Notes: generated from the letters alone by a model not told the origin. DNA of 64,000 bases from Apis mellifera (GCF_003254395.2 NC_037639.1:3080501-3144500), one strand, 5' to 3'; shown: positions 11,801-23,419, counted from the first letter of the stretch. Program-made: numbers and translations.

Positions 11801-13200
11801 TGAATAAAAACGTGTTACACAAAAATAAGAATGATATATAAAAATATAATTTAACTTTTAATATAATTTTTAAATAAATTCTTATATAACAATAATATTT
11901 ATAGCTGTATCATTTTTAAACAAAATAGTAATACATTAGAAAAATTATCAGAAACAGAACAGTGCATTATAATTAAATTTATATTTTCTTATAAATTTTA
12001 AACAAAGATTTCTTTTTCATATTAATAGAATATGATGAAAGATGTACCATTTAAACAAATAAATATAAATGTTATAATAAAAATAAATTTATTCATATAT
12101 TTATAAAATGCAATAATCGGTTTATATTTTATTGTTACAAGAAAAGTAAATTAAATAATTCATTTTTATAAAATAATAAATTCAGAAATAATATAGTTTC
12201 CAAATATTAATGAGAGTAGTTATGTAATTCTATTCAATTTGGATAAGACATGTATCAAGAATATTATTCAAAATTTTAAAACAATTTGTAACACGGATAA
12301 AAATATTTAATCTTTAAAAGTTAAAAATCCAACTAATCCCAATTCTACCTTTATTTAAATAGTCGCGTCTCTTTATTAATCCAAATGGAAATTATGCGGT
12401 AATACTATATATTTAAATACATATAAGCTCTTCTAGTAAATGAAAAAGATTTTTCCTAATCGTATTATTCTCTTTCCATTTAATCATATTTTAGTATTAT
12501 GTTACTAAAAAGTTATTTTTTCTTTTTTAACATAAAACCATATGCAAAATTGTTAAACATATATTTATTAATAGATACGAAATTAAAATTAATAGAACAA
12601 TCCTTTTGTAACGTAGAATTTATGAATATGTTTTACAATTTAAAATAAATTAATTTTAAAACACTTTTGAATTAATAAACGTGATTTTAGAATTGTTTCG
12701 ATCACAAATCGAATAATTTTTCAATAAAATAAATTACACTAAAATTTGGTTATCATCATATTAATCATTTATATAGATGAATATTTAATGTTGATTAACT
12801 GAATTCATAACTATCGTTACTTCATGCAACAATAATGATTATAAATTTATAATTTTAAAGAAAACGACTCTTATAACGTTTCGAGTCGTTCGTGATGAAA
12901 AATATAACAATTTATTCTACGATTCTGCAACAATAGAAAATATGAATATTCAGAAAAAAATATATATAAAGCAGTGACTTCGTTATAGAAAAAATCGAAG
13001 AGGAAAAAGAGAAAGAAAGAGGTCGATTGAAAAAGTTAAATGACAAAGACTTTCGAAGATTTTTGTCACGATAAAAGTAATCATGCCTTTTTTCTCAAAA
13101 TATATTCGTACAATATATAATAAAAAAGGAAAGAAAGCATACAAATATAAAAAATAAATGCTGTAAGAAAATTCTACGTACACCGAGTATAAGTTCTCGC
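8841..13200. other. A+T desert with weak islets at 9.65-10.04 and 10.6-11.1 kb
   Basis: No gene is called. At 10675-10770 a degenerate minisatellite repeats AAGTT/GCAAGTT/GCAGAGTTCAGA words; the 98-codon plus frame at 10699-10995 is largely built on it. The 9.65-10.04 kb patch has chance-like splice words but no coherent exon. CACGTG occurs at 10611-10616. The rest is poly-A/T and TA-rich. Confidence 0.55.
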
Positions 13201-13450
13201 AGATTCTTTAATCCAAAACGAGCAAACAAACTAAGAACCGCAGCTGTTCTGAATTTATCCAGAGCTAAAAAACGCCCCTCGTTATTCTATGTCGGTCCTA
13301 ACAAGCACGCAAAGGAACATTAAAATGTAAAAAAACCTACCAGAAACGTAACCGTAATTCGTGACAATCAAAGCACCTTATTTCGCAAATCTTTTATGAG
13401 AAAAACACCACTCGAATCACCTCTGTTTTCTTTGCCCAAGTTTCTAATAT
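13201..13450. other. Small islet, unassigned
   Basis: Moderately GC-rich sequence lies immediately left of the putative minus-strand terminal exon at 13.9-14.1 kb and its 3' flank. Minus-strand acceptor- and donor-like words occur, but the frames they bound are short or closed. Nothing further can be supported. Confidence 0.3.
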
Positions 13451-13923
13451 ATAACGACGGCAACGAAATAATCAGATTGAATATTTATGCACATTTACAC
13501 TTAACGAAATCAATTTATTAAACCGATTTATAATATATATATAAAATATATATTGAAAAAATATTGAAATAGAATTTTTTAATTCTAATTATTTAGTTTA
13601 AAAAATAAAATAATTGTAAAAATAAATTATTTTTAAAATAATTTAAAATATTATATTATATTATATTAGTTACTTTTATTTGCTATTCACTACAGATAAA
13701 ATTTGGTTAATTATTAATATACATATTCTACATAATAAACAAAAGATTATCTTTAGTTAATAAAAAGAAACAAATTATTATCCTTATTTTCTTTTCTTAT
13801 GCACTTGATACAAATAAATTTCATTTGAACAACTTTTTCCTACCACACACGGTCACAAACAGTAAGAAAAGCGTGTATATACGTAATAGAATGAACACCC
13901 CGTATAGCAAGAGATTCCACTAT

Positions 13924-14118
13924 CTACAATTGTTCTTCCTCCATATCCAAATAAAAAGACCGATGAAAAACGTCTTCCATTTTACATATGCCGAAAACGA
14001 AATTACTTCCCCGCCAACCTAATATTTCAAAGGTTTTTCTGCTCATGACTTCGACGAGTTCCTCGAGAATATCCATATCTATCCAAGCGATTTCGTATCT
14101 ACTGTACCTATTGCCACC
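13924..14118 (-). CDS. Possible terminal exon, unknown product
   Basis: On the minus strand a pyrimidine-rich tract precedes a tandem acceptor (AAAGTAG) at 14119-14125. After TAG the frame starting at 14118 stays open for 64 codons to a TAG stop (13924-13926). The encoded peptide is acidic and hydrophobic, with patches such as MDILEELVEVM and YLDMEEEQL, and looks protein-like. An AATAAA on this strand lies about 245 bases past the stop (13675-13680). The exon would be phase 0, matching the phase-0 reading of the 66-nt exon at 16701-16766. No family is recognised. The first AG of the tandem acceptor would give no open frame, and chance openness cannot be excluded. Confidence 0.25.
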   Translation of the reverse strand, partial: GGNRYSRYEIAWIDMDILEELVEVMSRKTFEILGWRGSNFVFGICKMEDVFHRSFYLDMEEEQL

Positions 14119-14467
14119 CTACTTTGATGAATTTTCAGAAGAAGAGTAGAAAAAGGATCCAGAGAGAGAAAGAAATATATTATCCATCTATATTTATGTA
14201 TATTCACTTATATACATTTTTTATGCCTACTGCTATATCGTATTTTGAAATTTTCGAATAATAATAGAGAAAATAGATGAATCAAAAAGACAAAGATATA
14301 TATACATATATTTCGTGTCTATTATATTTTGATGAATAATAGAAAAAAAAAAGAAAAAGAAAAATGAAATGGCCAGAGAGGGAAAGAAATTAATCAAAAT
14401 ATGTTATCTAATTGCTGTAATTTGATTCAATAATAAGAAGAATGAGAGAAAATAAAAATAGGCAAAT

Positions 14468-14497
14468 AAAGAGAGAAAGAGAGAGAGAGAGAGAAAT
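14468..14497. repeat. (GA)n microsatellite
   Basis: An AGAGAGAG tract sits at the left edge of the next CpG-rich islet. GA tracts are recognised by GAGA-type factors in insects. The same islet-edge position recurs elsewhere in the window. Confidence 0.75.
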
Positions 14498-14514
14498 ATG
14501 TTATATATTTTTAA

Positions 14515-14745
14515 GCGATGACAAGGCTCACCGCGGTCTTCGGATGGGTAGAGGCCGGTTTTCGCGAGAGACAGCCTGTACACCATCCGGAAAATCGGAT
14601 TACGTGCAAACGGTAGCGCCGTGCCGGGTTAAAGCCTCGTAAGGGATGAACGGGGTGAATCGGCGCCGCTTCAAAGTAACGTCTATAACTAATTACGAGG
14701 TCTTATCTATAGGTCGCTTAAAAGGCGTTGATTAAACGTAGATTC
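14515..14745. promoter_or_regulatory. CpG-rich islet A, shares ordered motifs with islet at 22.9 kb
   Basis: The islet contains, in order, GAAAATCGGATTAC (about 14590-14603), GCCGGGTT, AACTAATTACG, CTTATC and CTTAAAAGGC. The same words in the same order occur at 22943-23055. GGATTA is the core bound by K50 (Otd/Bicoid/Ptx type) homeodomains and TAATTA by Q50 homeodomains. I read it as a putative enhancer. An overlapping minus frame at 14404-14586 has no recognisable product. Confidence 0.4.
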
Positions 14746-16700
14746 GTTGCCCGTTTCACGGGAAAGATTCGATTAAATGTCTGGCTGTTCTTTTTTCCCT
14801 TTTCTTTTTTATCTGTTCGAAAGGATCTGACCGCAATCCGGGAGGAAAAATATCTTTCAAACGAGCCAATTCTTTGCTGTGTGTTGAAATTTAAAAATAC
14901 GCGAGATTACGTGTTTATGTCTGTTAACATCCGTGATAGAGATGGAAAATCCGTTGGAATTTGTAAAATTTACACATTTGGAGGAAAAAGATTTGAAAAT
15001 ACATCTTAGAGGAAATATAAATTTCAAGGAAGAAGAATTAAATAATAAGTTGAATTAATTACAATACAAATTCTTGGTTTTGACATTTGTTGGCAATTCT
15101 TGCAAAATTAATAATAATTTTTATTCAGAAACATGATCATGTATATTTAATTATTTTTCATAATAATATTTTAATTCAATTCATTTGTGTATATTTAAAT
15201 ACATATTATAAATCAATTTTATGTGTTACATTTATTGCCTGCAATAAGATATTAAGAGTCTTTAACTTTAATGATTTTTGTGTATTAATGCCATTTATAA
15301 AATTTTGAAAAAATTTATTGACCTATTCAAATATTTATTTTCAAGTTATATAATTGCCCGTTCAAAAGAAAATGAAAAGATATTTTTATCTACAATAAAT
15401 GAGTATTCTATTGGAATAACAAAAAACTCTAATGTAATATTGTAATATTGTAAGATTAATTTAAATGACGATAACAATTTATTTCCACATAATTATTCAA
15501 TTAATCAATTTAAAATTTTGAGTATTCTCGTTTTTATAAAGTGATTCCCTCAATTTTCTTTTTTTATAAGAATAAAAAATTTTAAAAAAAAATCTCAAAT
15601 ATAGCAAAATACAAATGTTCGTATCGTAAATCTGAAAATCGATGGAAATGGCAATATTTTTAGGAGGAGATAGCTGATTTTATCTTCTATGTATGGAGCA
15701 AAGGTTAATTTCCTGTCGATGAATTGAAATTTAACTGTTGACATAGTAATTAGATTGCGGATATGCGAAACCAAGTAATGGGGTTATGAGCATATGGGTA
15801 CATGCTGCACGTGTTTTTAGTGGTAACCAAGAGAACTAGTGAAAGTTTGCACATGATATATTAAATCCGGAACAGGAGGTAAATTCGATAAATTTTAATT
15901 GTTATTTGTTTAACGCTATTGCGCATATGGCTGTTGTATTAGATAGATGTAATTATTATCTCGTTGAAAGCTATTTTAATTAGATTACAACGCTAATAAC
16001 CTTTCTGCAATTAATTATTCTGTTAAAGTTAAATTATTAAAATTAATTGTGATTCTGAATTTGCTGTTTTTGTTATATATAGGATATTAATATATTTGTG
16101 TATAATTAATGTATACGTCTTTGGATTTTAGAGACGAAAACAAACATAGAAATTGGTATACAAAAATGTCTGAGGCTTATTTATTAAGTTAATTATTAAG
16201 TTTGCGATAGATGAAGCGAGATGGAGATAGAATAAGACTACAATGTGACGGAGATAGAGTTAGAGATAGAGTTTCGTTTCTCTTGCTAATTGTTTATAAC
16301 TTAATAAATTTTGATTTTTGTATATCACTTTTTGTGTTCGTTTTGGTCTTTTGAATCTTTCATAAATTTCAACATTAAATATATTAACAGTATATTATTA
16401 TAATTATAATTCAATATAAGATATATTATAATTATATTAGGTATAAATTGTACATATATTAAAATCAAATAATTGTTATTAATTCATATTCAAGAAAAAA
16501 AATTTTTTAAAATATACATATTTGATATATATATATTAGAAATTTATGCTTTTTATAATTAAAAGTAAATAAAACACATATATTTGTTTTCTTGCAATAA
16601 AAAAGTTTGAAATATAAAAAAAAAAATATTTTTGCAAAAATTTTTCCTCTATTATTTATTTAACAATAATTAAATGCACATCAAAATATAAATATTTTAC
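14746..16700. other. A+T-rich stretch, no gene seen
   Basis: Two A+T-type plus frames (14728-15009, 15087-15308) lack splice signals and domains. CACGTG occurs at 15808-15813. A degenerate GAGATAGA repeat lies at 16206-16274. Nothing else is recognised. Confidence 0.55.
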
Positions 16701-16766
16701 CTGTAAATGAATGTTCCACGATCTGATTGGTCGCTTATCATCATTAGGCATCGTATTGTCTGATAT
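16701..16766 (-). CDS. Putative 66-nt internal exon, unknown product
   Basis: This is the clearest short exon-like unit in the left half. Read on the minus strand, the acceptor TGCATTATATTTCAG ends at 16767, and the donor TTACAG|GTAAAATA begins at 16700. The 66 bases between are much richer in G+C than the very A+T-rich flanks on both sides. The length is a multiple of three. Frame 0 is fully open (22 codons, beginning ISDNT and ending WNIHLQ), and the phase-2 frame is also open. It could join phase-0 neighbours at 27134-27184 (upstream) and 14118-13924 (downstream). The product is not recognised. Confidence 0.4.
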
Positions 16767-18540
16767 CTGAAATATAATGCAAAAGATATCTCATAAATAA
16801 TAAAATTCTAAATTTTGTACAAATTATTATTATAATATCATTATGTATTATAATATAATTATAAATATTTTTCTTAAAAATAATCATAGAAATAAATTGT
16901 ATTTTATAAAAAAATAAATAACAATTACATCCAAATCAATGTATTATATTATGTTTATTTTTAGAATAAATTTAAATTATATGTAATATAATATATATAT
17001 TTTCTTAATAAAACTAGAAGTTAAATAATAATAAATGTAACGATTGCTTAAAATTTCTTCTGCATGGATCATATTACAATTTTAAATAAATTCTTTTCAC
17101 TTATTTTTATTTATTATATTTTCATTATGAATATTTGTTTATTCCATCCTGTGAAAATATAAGAAAAATATCTCATAAATAATTAGAATGATAAAAATTT
17201 ACATTTTAAAAATGTTAAATTTAAGAATATATATATTTATATTATCGTTTTAACACTGTATCAAAATCTTTTCATAAAAGATGCTTAAGATATTATCCTT
17301 TTAAAGTTTTACAACTCTAATAATTCTTAACTCAGTGCGTAATTCTTTGAATTAATTTACATTTTAATTCGAAGATAATACGTATTTTTCTTGTATGCTC
17401 TACATTGTACTTAAAACAGCGACAAGATTTATTTGAAATTGAAATAAGAGTATTAAAGGGAACTAATATATCGATTCATTTAAAGTAATTTTCTAACAAT
17501 AAAAATATACAATTATTTTTCCATGACAAAGAACAAAAAAAATTTAATTTGTTTCAACATCAAACACTATTATTTTAATATTTGATAAAATAAAATATTT
17601 CAATAATTAAACATATTAGAATAATTATAATATAATTTCTATTCAGTTATTTCTTTCTTTAAGAAACATTCATTATTTTCAAAATTATTTCTTACATTTA
17701 CATTTTACATCATTCTACTATTTATCTTCTTTCAATGAAATTCAAATAATGGCAGAAATAGATGAAATATAATTAACAGATAATTTCAAACTAATTACTA
17801 TTGTTTATATAATCAAATATGCGTGATTAATAATAGTTAATATAATTTTGTAAAATGCATGAGAAATGAACGCCCTTCGTGATCATAATTGCAATTTATG
17901 GATCACGTAATGGGGGATCTAAAATCATGAACAATTATTTACATAAAATATTCAAATAGAATAGATATATTATTCGAATAATAAAATTTCCATTAATTGT
18001 TCAAATAACATATCTATCACATAAATAAAAATAGATCTTTACAAGTACAAAAAAAACATAAAATTTATACAAAGCATATAAAAATCAAAATTATTATTTG
18101 AATCATTAATATAAGATATAATCAATATAAGAAATAATTATTCAGCTTTTCCAATTTAAAATGCAATTTATATAAAATCTAATAAATACACACGGGTTCA
18201 TAGAATTTTTTGCTTTCTTCGAATATTAAATTATCACAATTTAATATATTTTTACAGATGAATAAAATTGATCAAAACATTTCTCCTTTATTAATTCTTG
18301 ATATTATGTTTCGATTTCAATATATCTTCCTGCTTAAACGATACTATTTACAATTTAAATATGGATCAAAAATTATCTTGATTCATTTTGATTGATAATG
18401 ATTAAAATATAAAAAACCTAAATAGAAAAATAAAATTTTTATTGCAAAATAAGCGCATCAACAATTGATTATACGGATTCAAATGATTATACGCGAAACC
18501 GAGTAGCAAACACAATACGTTAACATTTTCAAAGGAACAT
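16767..18540. other. A+T-rich stretch, no gene seen
   Basis: The stretch is A+T-dominated, with a small patch at 17870-17935 that offers an acceptor-like word on the minus strand but no open frame. The plus frame at 18210-18395 is A+T-derived. Confidence 0.6.
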
Positions 18541-18910
18541 CACACTTGACATAGTTGATTATCACGAGTTTAATTGCGTTACGGTCGTTTGCCACGAAAA
18601 GTGACAATAAGTCAAGCGTCCTTAAATTGGTGGCTAGCGGGGGTTGTAAAATTACGTGCCGTAATTTCGTGCTCGCCTAAAGTGTTTATTCGCAAACGGC
18701 TTGAAGGATTTCTATGTAGAAAATACGGCCACGCCGATGCATCGACGATTTACTCCGCAAAGCGACTGTAAACGAGAACGCAGCTTTCAAACTGAAACAG
18801 GCTTCCCTCCGTTGCTATGTGGGTTAATCGGTTTCCATGCAACAACACTTGTACTATCTAAAAACGATTCCGCGATAAAGCATCTACGACATGATTAAGA
18901 AAATATTTGG
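18541..18910. other. CpG-rich islet, unassigned
   Basis: The islet contains a perfect inverted repeat AAATTACG-TGC-CGTAATTT (18649-18667), a candidate dimeric binding site. Two overlapping plus frames (18574-18771 and 18701-18898) are in different phases and carry no recognisable domain. Confidence 0.4.
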
Positions 18911-19110
18911 AAACACTATCCAGAGCACGAGGGATTAATTTTGCTATTTTCGAAATTGGCTTATATCGAGATTTATGATATATGCGAAGAGATGATGAGA
19001 AAAGATTAATAATCGAAACAATTAATCTTATTATGAGAATAATTAATTGGTTATTATATATAGATGATTGAAATTTGAGTAATATAGATTATAACATAGC
19101 ATTATGACTG

Positions 19111-19149
19111 GTGACGCGACACTAGCGTCACGTGTAATGGTCACGTGAC
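19111..19149. promoter_or_regulatory. Tandem CACGTG E-boxes with 7-bp spacer beside an inverted repeat
   Basis: CACGTG occurs at 19129-19134 and 19142-19147, separated by seven bases. Tandem E-boxes with 6-7 bp spacing are the known arrangement for CLOCK:BMAL1/CYC binding. The second lies inside GTCACGTGAC (19140-19149), the ideal bHLH-ZIP (TFEB/MITF/USF) decamer. Immediately left is GTGACGC-7 nt-GCGTCAC (19111-19131), a perfect 7-bp inverted repeat overlapping the first E-box. It lies in A+T desert, so the cluster stands out. Function is inference. Confidence 0.55.
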
Positions 19150-19475
19150 TATTAACTATTAACATATCCAATATATCCAATATAGTGTTCTTTATTTCGA
19201 TTTAAACATTACTGCTTATTAAATATAAAAATATATATAAAAATAAATATAAAAATTTTTGAAAAATAGAAGAATAGGATTTTCTTCTAAGATATTTTGT
19301 ATTATTAATTTTTACAACTTTTTAAAGTTAAAATAATAGAAACAAATAATAGATTAGATAAAAATAGAAAGTTAATTATTTCCTTTTTAAAACAAAATAA
19401 TAAATCTTATTATATTTTATATAAGAAAAAATAATTGGATTTTATATTATATTAATAAAAAATGAAGAACAACGT
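19150..19475. other. A+T-rich stretch, no gene seen
   Basis: Poly-A/T and TA-rich sequence without frames or repeats of note. Confidence 0.65.
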
Positions 19476-19960
19476 CAAACATTGACAGAGGGAAGCTCTT
19501 TTATTAAAAGTTTGCGATGATCACGATGCCATCGAGGGGACTTATAGTCGACAATTTCAAAGCCTAAAAACTCATTTCTTTCATCCCTTAGTCCAGTGGT
19601 CTAAGAAACATTATAAAGGAAGTTCTGAAGGAAAACCGTGAAAATAGCGAGCAGAGGAGGCTCAAAGCGATCTAGAGCGAAGCCAAGCCGGGCGAAAATC
19701 CCTCACTGTTGCCCAAATTCCACACGTCAACTATGAAGCATTAGGAGAAGACTTGTGGAACGATTGATGACTGGTCAACGCCCTCGAAGAGAAGATCCAC
19801 CGATCGTGATCGCAAAAACCAACAACAGATGCAAATTTCATGTAGATTAGTCAAGTTTCGAGGGTAAAATTGATTAATAGTCGGTCTCAACACTGCAAGT
19901 TTTTCACGTTGTCGAGGACACATTTGGAGGAATTGAAGAGGTTTCTAGCAGATTGATCCA
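19476..19960. other. GC-richer islet of unknown nature
   Basis: About 480 bp of complex, non-repetitive sequence with sharp borders. All six frames are interrupted except a 60-codon minus frame (19741-19923) without domain or splice signals. This fits an exon of a long noncoding RNA or a decayed mobile element better than coding sequence, but I recognise neither terminal inverted repeats nor transposase motifs. Confidence 0.3.
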
Positions 19961-20289
19961 TGAATCAATTTATAGCTAGTATACGTACTTATTAACGAAG
20001 AAGATGAAAATTTAAAATCAAATTTTACAATGAAAGGTATCAAAGATAATTCTTATAGAAAAAATACAGTTATGAAAAATGCAATCTGTATAATTATAAT
20101 AAATACAATTTATGCCGAAAAAAAAGTCAAATGTAACGTAAATCTCCATCTTTCATCTTTCACATTTCTTGGAAAGATTTGCCACAAAATAAGAAATCAC
20201 CACTCTCTCGTCATCGATTTTGATCAATAACTCGAATTAACACTATTTCAAAATAATCTTTCGCGAGATGTATTCTCTATTCGTGGAAA

Positions 20290-20826
20290 AAAACGAAATT
20301 TTCGTCACAGGATTGTCACGTTCCGGCGAGAGAGAAGTCCGGAAATCGTTTGTTTCGATTGTTCCACGTTAACTGCGGACGGAAAATCGCAAAACAGAAT
20401 AAAAAGAAAAAAAAAAGAGGGCCAAGAGGAGCCGTGTAGCCATGGCGAGGCAATTCGGCGCCTGGCGCGGAACGGAACAGGCATCCGTGTAATCTGGAGG
20501 AACGAAAAAAAAAAAAGAGAGAAGAGAGACGGAGAGAGAGAGAGAGGGAGAAAGAGGAAAAAAAGTTCAATTTGGCGAACACACCTCGAGACTTGGCGAG
20601 GAATCACTGGCCTGGCCTATCGAGGACGGTCTTAAAAATCTGAAACAGCGTCAGAATCGAAGGTGCGTGGAAATTAAAAGTGTCAAGTCGAACGAGTTGG
20701 TAAATTGGATCGGCTCTCCCTCCTCCTTGAACTTGGGCAGAGGTGTTGAGAACCGGCTGTTTTCTTTTAGCTAAATGAGAAAAAGGAAACGAAGGAAAAA
20801 TTAGGAAAAAGGAAGAGGAAGAGAGG

Positions 20827-20857
<31 letters not shown>

Positions 20858-21195
20858 GAAACGTATCTGCAGATATTGAAAGTATTAGCATGTTAAGGAG
20901 TTTTAAAAGAGGAGATCACGGAATCACGATCGTTCCATGCCGAAGGATAATGAAAATCTCTTCCTCTTCCCTGCTTTTTTCAATTTGTCCAAATTGATGC
21001 TTAAAGTCGTTCCACCGGTGTCGTTCCTACGAATCGAAGTGGGAAAATCGGATTAAGAGGAATGGACGAACCGGAACGAAATTTGACGTCGTTGCGATCG
21101 TGGATGTAAAGTACGTAATTTGCCTTGCGGATGATACTATGTTGATACGCTTTACAACGTGGAATAATGACGATTATATGCGCCGTGAAGTATTA
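20290..21195. other. CpG-rich islet with two GA tracts
   Basis: GA/GGAGA-rich tracts lie at 20515-20562 and 20812-20862. The long minus frames (20305-20607, 20316-20582, 20604-20891) are inflated by Ser-Leu repeats translated from the CT tracts and overlap one another, so I do not call them genes. A third copy of GAAAATCGGATTA is at 21043-21055, linking this islet with those at 14.5 and 22.9 kb. A weak 72-codon plus frame follows at 21201-21419. Confidence 0.4.
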
Positions 21196-21990
21196 TATTA
21201 TTGGAGAAGTGGGTTTCTAGAGATCTAAGCACTTTAAGTAAAATGATATTATGTAATAACGAAAAATTATGTAAAAGGATTCAACAAAATTATACAAATA
21301 CCTTGGTAACTGCATGTTCTATGAAATTAGAAGATAAGGTACGCTGTATGTTTTTCCGTATGGCAATTGAAAAAATCCAAATGAAAATACGAATAATGCA
21401 TTTTGTTTATGAACGATAAATTGCACAATTGTTATATATATGGGAAAAGTATTGAATATTAATTAGAATTATAATATGAAAATTTTATATGAAATTAACA
21501 AAAATTTAAAATTGAAATGATGAAATGAATTCGTTGAGAAAAATTATTAAAATGAGTACAATATCGAGGTAATTTGACTTAAATTCCTAAAATAAGTATT
21601 CAAATTTCTTTTTAAACATCATTTTCATGAAATGAAATGGCATATATGATATGTCTGTTAAACAATTTTTTAAAAATTATATAAAGATCGATAAAGATTA
21701 AAGAATTTTTCACTTTCTTAAATGGAATTATTATAACACATATTCCTTATTTGATTTTTCATACTTTATTTTTTCTTATAATATAAAAGTATATATAAAA
21801 TTTTTATTGTATAGAATAATTTAAAAATCATGAATATTATAAACAAAAATATTCTCCTTATATTTTGTTTCATTCTAATACGTATGTATAATTCAACCTT
21901 AATTATTATGTAAAGCAAAGCTCGGTTGAAAAATATCGTTAAACCCCCCACGAGGGGTATTTCGCAAGGGTCTTCAACGCGTAACGCAAA
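21196..21990. other. A+T-rich stretch, no supported gene
   Basis: The plus frame 21201-21419 (72 codons, Lys/Met/Arg-rich) has protein-like composition but no domain, promoter or splice context. The remaining sequence is A+T-rich. Confidence 0.5.
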
Positions 21991-21997
21991 CCTATAT

Positions 21998-22082
21998 TTC
22001 CTCCCTTTTTAGAAACACCGGTTACGCAACGTTAACAGGGGTAGCCGGAAGTACATCAAAAGCAAGCATAAAAAGGGAGGAA
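21998..22082. repeat. Perfect 14-bp inverted repeat around a 57-nt spacer
   Basis: TTCCTCCCTTTTTA (21998-22011) is exactly complementary to 22069-22082. The spacer is GC-richer than its surroundings and contains its own partial dyads (GTTACGCAACGTTAAC). The transcript could fold into a long hairpin. A very small inverted-repeat element is another explanation, but no flanking target duplication is evident. Confidence 0.7.
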
Positions 22083-22869
22083 TGTAAGCGAGAAGATAGG
22101 GAGAAGATTAAACAGAAACGGACAAATGTGCAAATCTTCACACAAATTAAATATAGATTAAATTCCATTACAGAGTTATGTACAAAGATGGATTTTTAAT
22201 AATTTATAACAAAGCAAGAAAATTTATTTCCGTGAATGCCATCATCTTTTGCAATTTTTAATTATTGAATTAAAACTATGTACATATTTACATTTTAATT
22301 ATTATAAATGAACAATTATTCTTGGAAATTTTATTGAAAAAATTTCATTTTTCTGAAAATAATTTACATAGTTAAAAAATTTCTTTAATTATTTAACTAC
22401 TAAACTTTTGGTTGAAAATTAAGCTTATCTTACAATTTAAACATTGGAACAAAAAATATTACTTAATTCCTTATATATAAATCAATGAAAATATTGAGAA
22501 TAATCATCGATATTTTAAAATATGATAAAATTTAATATAAATAATTTTCAAAATTTATGCAACATTTCTATTACTAGAAATCTGATGTATTGCAGATATT
22601 ATTACAAGGCAAGCAATAAAAATAATTTCTTTAACACCTGACAAAAATGTTTAAATCGCGAATAAGACAATTTTTCTTCTTCCTTAATTTTCCACGTTCG
22701 ATCAATTTATTACAAACAAATATAACTCCTCCAAAAATTATCTCCTTAAAAAACTTCTCAACTTCCTTTCAAAGTTGGAAATCCATATTCCAGACGACGA
22801 TATCACAACGAGCAAGGAAAAAGGAGGGAAAAATCGTTGATAATATAAGGGGGGAATAAGATCGAACAT

Positions 22870-23410
22870 TGCCCCACTGTCGATTAATGGCTTCCATTCG
22901 AGGCGCGGGATTCGATTATTCCGCGACGTCCGCTGTCAAGCAGAAAATCGGATTACAGGCTGGTGACGGACGGGGCCGGGTTTAGAAGAGCGAAGACAAC
23001 TAATTACGGCTAATTACTTGCCTTATCCCGGCTGAAATGCGCCGGTTAAAAGGCTATCCTGTTGTCGGGGTGTTGATCGAGGGAACCGTTGCTCGATCGG
23101 CCGTATTTTGGTGGGGAATTTTCAGGGGAGGAGAAACGGGGTCACCGAGGATGGAAGACACGCGTGTGGAAGGAGGTTTCTCGGCGTGACCGATAAGCAA
23201 TCCCGAGAGAAACGACCGAGACATATTTCTTTCTTGGCGCACGAACGGCCATCGATTGAAGAGGATCGAGCGAAAAAATCAAATTTTCAAGCGATTGAAG
23301 CGGCAAGATTGATAAGGCCGGAATTCGCACGATTTTCTTGAGATATGGGGGAGAGACTGGAGCGTACAGATTGTCTACATTTTCGCTACGTGACGTCATA
23401 CCGTTTGGGA
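22870..23410. promoter_or_regulatory. CpG-rich islet B, partner of islet at 14.5 kb
   Basis: The left part (22943-23055) holds GAAAATCGGATTACA, GGGCCGGGTTT, AACTAATTACGGCTAATTAC, CTTATC and CGGTTAAAAGGC in the same order as the islet at 14590-14725. The right part ends with a CRE, TGACGTCA (23391-23398). Overlapping plus (23108-23341) and minus (23142-23399, 23054-23242) frames are mutually exclusive and unrecognised. Clustered Q50 and K50 homeodomain cores favour a regulatory reading. Confidence 0.4.
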
Positions 23411-23419
23411 AGGAGAGTT

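Noticed and set aside
19476..19960. Mariner-type transposase remnant
   Set aside because: I found no terminal inverted repeats, no TA duplication and no transposase motif in any frame.
20305..20891. Three minus-strand frames rich in Ser-Leu
   Set aside because: They are translations of CT microsatellites, overlap one another and show no splice or domain evidence.
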